DNA of 5,941 nucleotides, taken from Chitinophaga pinensis (GTDB lineage Bacteria; Bacteroidota; Bacteroidia; Flavobacteriales_D; Crocinitomicaceae). Shown here one piece after another: positions 1 to 4,551 of this stretch. The notes below the pieces were generated by a model. That model was given only the letters and a program-made list of their open reading frames with translations. It ran no database searches and had not been told where the DNA came from. The stretch lies in NCBI GenBank assembly GCA_945870115.1, contig CAMBRH010000222.1, positions 1 to 5,941 on the forward strand. Direction: 5' to 3'. Every line of letters begins with the position of its first letter. Position 1 is the stretch's first letter. A program made the position numbers and the translations under genes.

Positions 1-647
1 AACCTGATGCAAAATATTTGAGAATAAATCATCCTGTTTACGATCATTTTGGTGAAACTTTGAACCAAGAATTAGCACAAAAAACATTAAAATTAGATCC
101 AACTAAGAAGACATTGCTGTTTTTTGGGATTATCAGAGATTACAAAGGATTAGATTTATTGATTGAGGCAATGGCTTTACTGGATGATACTTATCAATTA
201 ATTATTGCTGGTGAAGTTTACGGTTCATTTGAAAAATATGATAAGTTAATCGAGCAACATAATTTGAAAGATAAATTATTGATTCACAACCAATATATAG
301 GTGATAATGAGGTGAATTTGTATTTTTCGGCAGCGGATGTCTGTATTTTACCGTATAAATCTGCTACTCAAAGCGGAATTACGAGCATTGCTAATCACTT
401 TTTACTTCCAATAATTGCTACAGATGTTGGAGGTTTAAAAGAAACAATTTACCACAATAAAACGGGTTTAATTGTTGATGAAATAAATGCACAAGATTTA
501 GCAAATAATATTCATGTATATTTTGAAAAACAACTAAAAAAAGACTTTTCTGAGAATATTTTAGAATTTAACACTGAAAATTCATGGGAAAAGTTTTCTG
601 TGAAGTTAATTAATTTCGTCAATGAAATTAAAGGATTAAAGAAATAA
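1..647 (+). CDS. Glycosyltransferase, GT4/GT-B type, C-terminal part (5' end outside window)
   Basis: This is the C-terminal nucleotide-sugar-binding half of a GT-B glycosyltransferase; it would move a sugar from an activated donor to a glycan or lipid acceptor at the cytoplasmic face. The frame is open from base 3 (reading PDAKYLRINHPVYDHFG) to TAA at 645-647, so 214 residues are visible and the N-terminal acceptor domain is missing. The TTG at 18 is internal, not the start. Family marks in order: the NHPVYDHFG linker, LLFFGIIRDYKGLDLLIEAM (visible residues about 38-57) opening the second Rossmann domain, AADVCILPYKSATQSG (about 110-125), and DVGGLKE followed by NKTGLIV. The acidic E-x7-E pair of many GT4 enzymes is absent: the ATQSG segment stands there, as I recall from a GT4 subset common in Bacteroidota. 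Donor and acceptor cannot be told. A terminator-like hairpin follows, so it is probably the last gene of an upstream unit. Family certain, substrate unknown. Confidence 0.9.
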   Translation, partial: PDAKYLRINHPVYDHFGETLNQELAQKTLKLDPTKKTLLFFGIIRDYKGLDLLIEAMALLDDTYQLIIAGEVYGSFEKYDKLIEQHNLKDKLLIHNQYIGDNEVNLYFSAADVCILPYKSATQSGITSIANHFLLPIIATDVGGLKETIYHNKTGLIVDEINAQDLANNIHVYFEKQLKKDFSENILEFNTENSWEKFSVKLINFVNEIKGLKK

Positions 648-654
648 AAATACA

Positions 655-701
655 TTTACACACAAGTTTGTTTGTAAAAATTGGGGCAATTTTAGTTTTT
701 T
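655..701 (+). terminator. Probable rho-independent terminator after the glycosyltransferase gene
   Basis: Two competing hairpins lie 7-30 bases after the stop codon. The downstream one is a perfect 7-bp stem (AAAATTG at 677-683, loop GGG, CAATTTT at 687-693), followed by AG and a run of six T (696-701). The upstream one (655-678) pairs TTTACA with TGTAAA and continues inward after one mismatch. Both stems are AT-rich with few GC pairs, so they are weak, but the T-tract and the position just before the secDF promoter support a terminator role. Confidence 0.55.
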
Positions 702-702
702 C

Positions 703-733
703 TTGACGAAACCAAATGAAAATTCTATATTTG
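703..733 (+). promoter_or_regulatory. Bacteroidota-type promoter of secDF
   Basis: TTG at 703-705 (-33 element) and TATATTTG at 726-733 (-7 element, consensus TAnnTTTG) are separated by 20 bases, the usual arrangement for the primary sigma factor of Bacteroidota. Transcription would start near base 740, leaving a leader of about 25 bases before the ATG at 766. The element lies immediately downstream of the preceding terminator. No operator-like repeat is visible around it. Confidence 0.7.
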
Positions 734-765
734 CGGTCTCAAAATAATAATCAATATAGGGAAAT

Positions 766-3765
766 ATGCGTAATAAAGGATTTTTTTGGTTTTTAACGAT
801 AACTTTAGTAGTTGTTTGTGTTTACCAATTATCATTCACTTGGGTAACAAACTCAGTTGAAACGAAAGCAGAAAAAGAAGCAATGATTCGTGTGGACGAA
901 TTGAAAGCAGAAGCAAATAAAATAAATGATTCTGTAATGTTACCAAATGGAACAATGGTTGATTTTTCAAAACCAGAAGATGATGAGTTAGCAAAAGCTG
1001 CATACATCAATCAAATCTTGAAAGAAAAAGCAGGAGCAAAAGTTTATCCTATTTTAGGTTCAAATTTCCAAGATGTTAAAAGTAAGTCTTTAGCATTTGG
1101 TTTGGATTTAGTTGGTGGTATGAGTGTAACTCTTGAAATTTCTGTTCCAGAATTAGTGAAAAGTTTTGCTAGAAATCCAAGAGATTCTAAATTCAAAAAA
1201 CCTTATGAAAGTGCTTTAAATATCCATAACACGAGAGGTGGAGATTTTATTGACCTTTTCGAAAGAGAATACACACGTTTCAATGGAAAAAGTTTAATGG
1301 TTCGTAACTTGGCTATTTCTGAAATTGATGAATTGGACAAAAATTCTTCAAATGCTGAAGTACTAGATTTCTTTAGAAAGAAAGTTTCAAGTTCAATGGA
1401 CGGAATTGAGCAAATCATGGAAAAACGTATCAATCAATTTGGGGTTGCAGAACCAAATATTGAAAAAGATGCTACTACAAATAGATTATACATTGAGTTG
1501 CCAGGTGTGCAAGATGAAGCAACTGTTGCTGAAAAGTTACAATCTACAGCGAATCTTCAGTTTTTTGAAACATATCAAATGGAAGAAATTTCTGCTCAAT
1601 TATCGCAAGCAAATTTAATTTCTAAATCTGCTGAAATTGAAATGATTGAAGAAGTTGACACAGCAGTTGTGGTTGATTCTTTAGCGCAAGCAAAATTAGA
1701 TTCAGCTAAAAAAGCGAAACAACTTAAATCAATGTCTTTGAAATCAAATGATAAAGGTTTAATGGATTATTTGACGAAAGGACAATCAGTAAACATTGGA
1801 AATGTTCGTTTAGAAGACAAGGAAAAAGTTACTAAAATTTTAGCACGAAAAGACGTAATGGCTCTATTTCCAGATGACTTAAAATTCATGTGGTCAGCTG
1901 AACCAGAAAAAATCGCTCAAAATTCGAAAGAAGAAGCGTATAATTTATATGCTGTAAAAATTCCAGCAAGTGGTAAAGCAGATGTTGGAGGAAAAGATAT
2001 TAAAGTTGCTTCAAAAAGTTTAGATCAAGCTTCAGGAGCAATAACAGTAGATTTATCAATGACTATTGAAGGTTCAGACAGATGGGCTGAAATGACAACT
2101 CAAAATACAGGTAAATTTGTTGCAATTACAATGGATGATGTAGTTTATTCTGCACCAAGAGTAAACGAACCAATTACAGGTGGAAACACACAAATTTCTG
2201 GTTCATTCTCAATTCAAGAAGCACAAGATTTAGCTGGATTATTAAACGGCGGTGCTTTACCAGCTCCATGTGTAATTAAAGAACAAACAAAAGTTGGTCC
2301 TTCAATTGGTGCTGAAAATTCATCTGCTGGTTTAATCTCTTTTGGTTTTGCATTTTTAGCAGTATTTATTTACATGTTTTTCTACTATGGGAAAGGTGGT
2401 TTGGTTGCAAACATCGCTTTAGCAATAAATGTTGTATTTATCTTTGGTTGTTTAGCTTCTTTCGGTGCTGTTTTAACTTTAGCGGGTATTGCTGGTATCG
2501 TTTTAACAATAGGTACAGCGGTCGATGCGAATATCTTGATATTTGAACGTATTCGAGAGGAAAAAGCAAAAGGCTTGGATCAAAAATCAGCAATAGCAAT
2601 CGGTTTCTCAAAAGCATTGCCTTCTATTATCGATGCAAACGTTACGCATTTACTTGTTGCAATTATCTTGAAAGTTTTTGGAACAGGGCCAATTGAATCA
2701 TTCGCAACAACATTAATTGTTGGTATCTTTACTTCAATGTTCTCAGCAATTATTATTTCAAAATTAATCATCACTGCTTGGGTAGAAAAAGGAAAGGAAG
2801 TTGGTTTCGATACAACAATGTCTAAAAACTTGTTCAAAAAATTCAATTTTGACTGGGTTGGAAAACGTAAATATTTCTATATTTTCTCAATTATTATAAC
2901 AATAGGAGGAGCAGTTTCTCTTTATTCTAGAGGATTAAATCCAAGTGTTGAATTTTCTGGAGGAAGAACTTATGCTGTGAAATTTGAAAAATCTGCTGAC
3001 ATTGAACTTATTCGTGATGAATTAGGAAAAGTATTTGTTCAAGATGGAGAAAAAGCTTCAATTGATTTGAAAACAAAATCTAATTCTTATACAGTTGAAA
3101 TTAGTACAAATTACAAATTATCTGATCATTCTGCAACGAAAGATGTTACAGACAAATTAGGAATTGGGTTAACAAATTGTAAAGCAAAATTAGGAGATTT
3201 TAAAGTGTTAGAATCAAGAAGTGTTTCTGCTTCTGTTTCTGAAGAATTAATTTCATCTTCAACAATTGCCATTATCTTATCATTAATAGCAATCTTTGCA
3301 TACATCTTTATTCGTTTTGGAAACTGGCAGTATTCATTAGGTGCAATTGTTGGATTAGGACATGATGTTATGGTTGTACTTTCTGTATTCTCAATCTTAC
3401 ATGGTTATGTTGATTTTAATATGGATGTAGATCAAGCATTTATCGCTGCAATTTTGACTGTAATTGGTTATTCCATGAATGATACAGTAATTGTATTCGA
3501 TAGGGTACGTGAAAACTTGAAAATGAAATTGGGTGGTGAAACGCATGCTACAGTTATTAATAGTGCGTTAAACACAACCTTAAGTAGAACGGTAAATACC
3601 TCTATGATTTTATTTGTTGTAATTTTAATAATGTTTATTTTTGGTGGACCAGCAATTAAAGGATTCTTATTCGCCATGTTAATCGGTGTAATTATTGGAA
3701 CTTATTCTTCACTTTGTGTTGCAACACCAATTTTAGTTGATTTTACGAAAAAATTAAAATCATAA
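766..3765 (+). CDS. secDF: Protein translocase subunit SecDF (SecD-SecF fusion)
   Basis: SecDF is a membrane protein that works with SecYEG and SecA and uses the proton-motive force to pull preproteins out on the outer side of the inner membrane. The 999 residues give SecD and SecF in one chain, the usual form in Bacteroidota. Order: membrane segment 1 (about 5-27); the SecD motif LDLVGGMS (113-120); the large P1 periplasmic domain with KRINQFGVAEPNI (220-232), a Lys/Ala-rich stretch (about 306-325) and LNGGALPAP (493-501); five more membrane segments (about 520-675) with GTAVDANILIFERIREE; then SecF from about 690 with VEFSGGRTY (728-736), a second periplasmic domain and six membrane segments containing NDTVIVFDRVREN. 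Asp587, Asp906 and Arg941 occupy the positions of the proton-path residues known from Thermus SecDF (D340, D637, R671), so the protein looks functional. The ATG at 766 fits: the N-terminus leads straight into the first membrane segment and a promoter lies 33 bases upstream. No Shine-Dalgarno motif is seen. Confidence 0.98.
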   Translation: MRNKGFFWFLTITLVVVCVYQLSFTWVTNSVETKAEKEAMIRVDELKAEANKINDSVMLPNGTMVDFSKPEDDELAKAAYINQILKEKAGAKVYPILGSNFQDVKSKSLAFGLDLVGGMSVTLEISVPELVKSFARNPRDSKFKKPYESALNIHNTRGGDFIDLFEREYTRFNGKSLMVRNLAISEIDELDKNSSNAEVLDFFRKKVSSSMDGIEQIMEKRINQFGVAEPNIEKDATTNRLYIELPGVQDEATVAEKLQSTANLQFFETYQMEEISAQLSQANLISKSAEIEMIEEVDTAVVVDSLAQAKLDSAKKAKQLKSMSLKSNDKGLMDYLTKGQSVNIGNVRLEDKEKVTKILARKDVMALFPDDLKFMWSAEPEKIAQNSKEEAYNLYAVKIPASGKADVGGKDIKVASKSLDQASGAITVDLSMTIEGSDRWAEMTTQNTGKFVAITMDDVVYSAPRVNEPITGGNTQISGSFSIQEAQDLAGLLNGGALPAPCVIKEQTKVGPSIGAENSSAGLISFGFAFLAVFIYMFFYYGKGGLVANIALAINVVFIFGCLASFGAVLTLAGIAGIVLTIGTAVDANILIFERIREEKAKGLDQKSAIAIGFSKALPSIIDANVTHLLVAIILKVFGTGPIESFATTLIVGIFTSMFSAIIISKLIITAWVEKGKEVGFDTTMSKNLFKKFNFDWVGKRKYFYIFSIIITIGGAVSLYSRGLNPSVEFSGGRTYAVKFEKSADIELIRDELGKVFVQDGEKASIDLKTKSNSYTVEISTNYKLSDHSATKDVTDKLGIGLTNCKAKLGDFKVLESRSVSASVSEELISSSTIAIILSLIAIFAYIFIRFGNWQYSLGAIVGLGHDVMVVLSVFSILHGYVDFNMDVDQAFIAAILTVIGYSMNDTVIVFDRVRENLKMKLGGETHATVINSALNTTLSRTVNTSMILFVVILIMFIFGGPAIKGFLFAMLIGVIIGTYSSLCVATPILVDFTKKLKS

Positions 3766-3804
3766 TATTAAAAGAAAATTTGGAATGTAAATTTATTTTA
3801 ATAT
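3765..3804 (+). repeat. AT-only inverted repeat between secDF and rpmE2
   Basis: Nine bases at 3765-3773 (ATATTAAAA) are perfectly complementary in reverse to 3796-3804 (TTTTAATAT). Inside them AAATTT at 3776-3781 pairs with AAATTT at 3789-3794 around the loop GGAATGT. The structure begins on the last base of the secDF stop codon and ends inside the rpmE2 -7 box. It contains no GC pair in the stems. It could act as a weak secDF terminator or an operator, or it may be chance in AT-rich DNA. Confidence 0.35.
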
Positions 3805-3809
3805 CTTTG
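3779..3809 (+). promoter_or_regulatory. Bacteroidota-type promoter of rpmE2
   Basis: TTTG at 3779-3782 and TATCTTTG at 3802-3809 are separated by 19 bases and match the -33/-7 consensus fully, the best promoter match in the window. Transcription should start near 3816, giving a leader of about 90 bases before the L31 start at 3907. High expression would be expected for a ribosomal protein gene. The left half is covered by an inverted repeat. Confidence 0.8.
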
Positions 3810-3815
3810 CACTCC

Positions 3816-3906
3816 GAAAAAGAAAAGCGCAAGCTTTGATGTATTGAACGGTAGTTCAATGATAAAAATAGAAATAAATAGAAAAAATACTTTAACAATA
3901 AATAAA
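3816..3906 (+). promoter_or_regulatory. Structured 5' leader of rpmE2 (candidate ribosomal-protein leader)
   Basis: The untranslated leader holds two compact hairpins. The first is AAAGC (3824-3828), loop GCAA (a GNRA tetraloop), GCTTT (3833-3837). The second is ATTGAAC (3843-3849), loop GGTA, GTTCAAT (3854-3860), a perfect 7-bp stem. The remainder to base 3906 is A-rich and apparently unstructured, which suits ribosome loading in a phylum without Shine-Dalgarno use. Autoregulatory leaders are known for L31 genes in other phyla; I do not recognise this one as a named family, so the regulatory role is inferred from position and structure only. Confidence 0.4.
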
Positions 3907-4158
3907 ATGAGAAAAGATATTCATCCAGAGGATTACAGATTAGTTGCTTTTAAAGACATGACAAATGATTATACGTTTGTTTGTCGTTCATCAACTGCTT
4001 CTAACGAAACAATTATGCACGAAGGAGCTGAATATCCTTTAATTAAATTGGATATTTCTTACAAATCTCACCCGTTCTTTACAGGAATTGTGAAATTTGT
4101 GGATACAGCAGGTAGAATTGATAAATTCAACTCTCGTTACGCAAAAACTAAAAAATAA
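3907..4158 (+). CDS. rpmE2: 50S ribosomal protein L31, type B (zinc-free paralogue)
   Basis: L31 bridges the large and small ribosomal subunits at the central protuberance. The 83 residues carry the type B signature: MRKDIHPEDYRLVAFKD at the N-terminus, then YTFVCRSST, YPLIKLDISYKSHPFFTG (about 60) and a basic C-terminus ending in SRYAKTKK. Only one cysteine is present, so the CxxC zinc site of type A L31 is absent and the protein should not need zinc. The start at 3907 is chosen because family members begin M-(K/R)-x-x-IHP. In-frame upstream starts at 3844 (TTG) and 3859 (ATG) would add 21 or 16 residues unlike any L31. The gene has its own promoter, a long structured leader and a strong terminator, so it is probably monocistronic. 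Confidence 0.96.
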   Translation: MRKDIHPEDYRLVAFKDMTNDYTFVCRSSTASNETIMHEGAEYPLIKLDISYKSHPFFTGIVKFVDTAGRIDKFNSRYAKTKK

Positions 4159-4177
4159 TTTAATAATTTATATTTTG

Positions 4178-4209
4178 AATCCCATTCGTATATCGTTTGG
4201 GATTTTTTT
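4178..4209 (+). terminator. Rho-independent terminator of rpmE2
   Basis: AATCCCA (4178-4184) pairs with TGGGATT (4198-4204). Inside are two opposed T·T positions, then CG/GC pairs closing a TATAT loop. Seven T (4203-4209) follow. It lies about 20 bases after the stop codon and is nearly identical to the terminator after tatA. Confidence 0.9.
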
Positions 4210-4220
4210 ATTGAAAAAGA

Positions 4221-4250
4221 TTGTTTGATAAAAAAAAAGAATTAATTTTG
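4221..4250 (+). promoter_or_regulatory. Bacteroidota-type promoter of tatA
   Basis: TTG at 4221-4223 and TAATTTTG at 4243-4250 are separated by 19 bases. A second TTTG at 4224-4227 would give a spacer of only 15 and is less likely. Transcription would start near 4257, with an A-rich leader of about 30 bases to the ATG at 4289. The promoter sits after the rpmE2 terminator, which supports independent transcription of tatA. Confidence 0.65.
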
Positions 4251-4288
4251 TAGCTCGATAATTTAAAGAAAAATTAAAAATAAAGATC

Positions 4289-4471
4289 ATGGGTAAAATG
4301 GGAATGATGGAAATAGTATTAATACTTGCTGTAGTAGTTTTACTTTTTGGTGGAAAGAAAATTCCAGAATTAATGAAAGGATTAGGAAAAGGAATTAAAG
4401 AATTTAAAGATGCCTCAAAAGGTACGAGTTCAGATACAACTCCAACGACTGATACAGAAGCAAAAGCTTAA
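4289..4471 (+). CDS. tatA: Sec-independent protein translocase subunit TatA (TatA/E family)
   Basis: TatA oligomerises in the inner membrane around a substrate-loaded TatBC receptor and lets folded proteins with twin-arginine signal peptides cross. The 60-residue product has the complete family architecture: a short N-terminus, one hydrophobic helix (about 7-21, MEIVLILAVVVLLFG), the FGG hinge at 20-22, an amphipathic helix KKIPELMKGLGKGIKEFKDA (23-42), and a polar, Thr/Ser-rich acidic tail. The conserved Phe-Gly and the Pro-Glu-Leu of the hinge are intact. Start choice: ATG at 4289 gives the common MG.. beginning, but ATGs at 4298, 4304 and 4307 are in frame and cannot be fully excluded. No tatC is present nearby. 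TatB-like proteins are longer, so TatA is the better name. A promoter precedes it and a strong terminator follows 20 bases after the stop, so it is probably monocistronic. Confidence 0.95.
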   Translation: MGKMGMMEIVLILAVVVLLFGGKKIPELMKGLGKGIKEFKDASKGTSSDTTPTTDTEAKA

Positions 4472-4490
4472 TCTTTTTTTACATATTATT

Positions 4491-4525
4491 AAATCCCATT
4501 CGAGTTTCGTTTGGGATTTTTTTTT
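4491..4525 (+). terminator. Rho-independent terminator of tatA
   Basis: AAATCCCA (4491-4498) pairs with TGGGATTT (4512-4519). Two opposed T·T positions follow, then CGA/TCG closes a GTT loop. The 3' arm runs into nine T (4517-4525). Apart from the 5-base apex it matches the terminator at 4178-4209. Its T-tract runs directly into the -7 box of the next gene. Confidence 0.92.
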
Positions 4526-4532
4526 ATCTTTG
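4525..4532 (+). promoter_or_regulatory. -7 promoter element of the WG-repeat protein gene
   Basis: TATCTTTG matches TAnnTTTG exactly and is the same octamer as the rpmE2 -7 box. Transcription would start near 4539, leaving only about 13 bases before the ATG at 4552. The -33 element is poor: the candidates fall inside the tatA terminator hairpin (TTTC at 4505-4508, spacer 16; TTTG at 4510-4513, spacer only 11). The promoter is plausible but weak on this side. Confidence 0.5.
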
Positions 4533-4551
4533 ATTCTCTCTAAAAAATGCA

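Noticed and set aside
755..765. TAGGGAAAT before secDF as a Shine-Dalgarno site
   Set aside because: The purine stretch is a weak match and Bacteroidota generally start without Shine-Dalgarno pairing; none of the other starts here shows one.
1406..1618. A 70-codon + strand reading frame inside secDF
   Set aside because: It lies wholly inside secDF in another frame, and its product shows no recognisable domain; it is a shadow of the real gene.
1660..1750. Lys/Ala-rich stretch of SecDF as a possible insertion or foreign segment
   Set aside because: The frame continues without break, the base composition is like that of the flanks, and long SecDF proteins of about 1000 residues are normal in this phylum.
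2580..2846. Minus-strand reading frames inside secDF (822-1010, 1203-1433, 2580-2846, 3468-3677) and over tatA (4430-4618)
   Set aside because: All are antisense to well-conserved coding sequence or to the tatA terminator, with no promoter or family signal of their own.
3850..3875. GGTAGTTCAATG resembling the D-arm of a tRNA
   Set aside because: No anticodon arm, T-arm or acceptor stem can be built from the flanking A-rich sequence, so it is not a tRNA gene; the match is short enough for chance.
3844..3906. Upstream in-frame extension of L31 from the TTG at 3844
   Set aside because: The extra 21 residues resemble no L31 N-terminus, and the sequence from 3907 begins exactly as type B L31 does. 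The region is better read as leader RNA.
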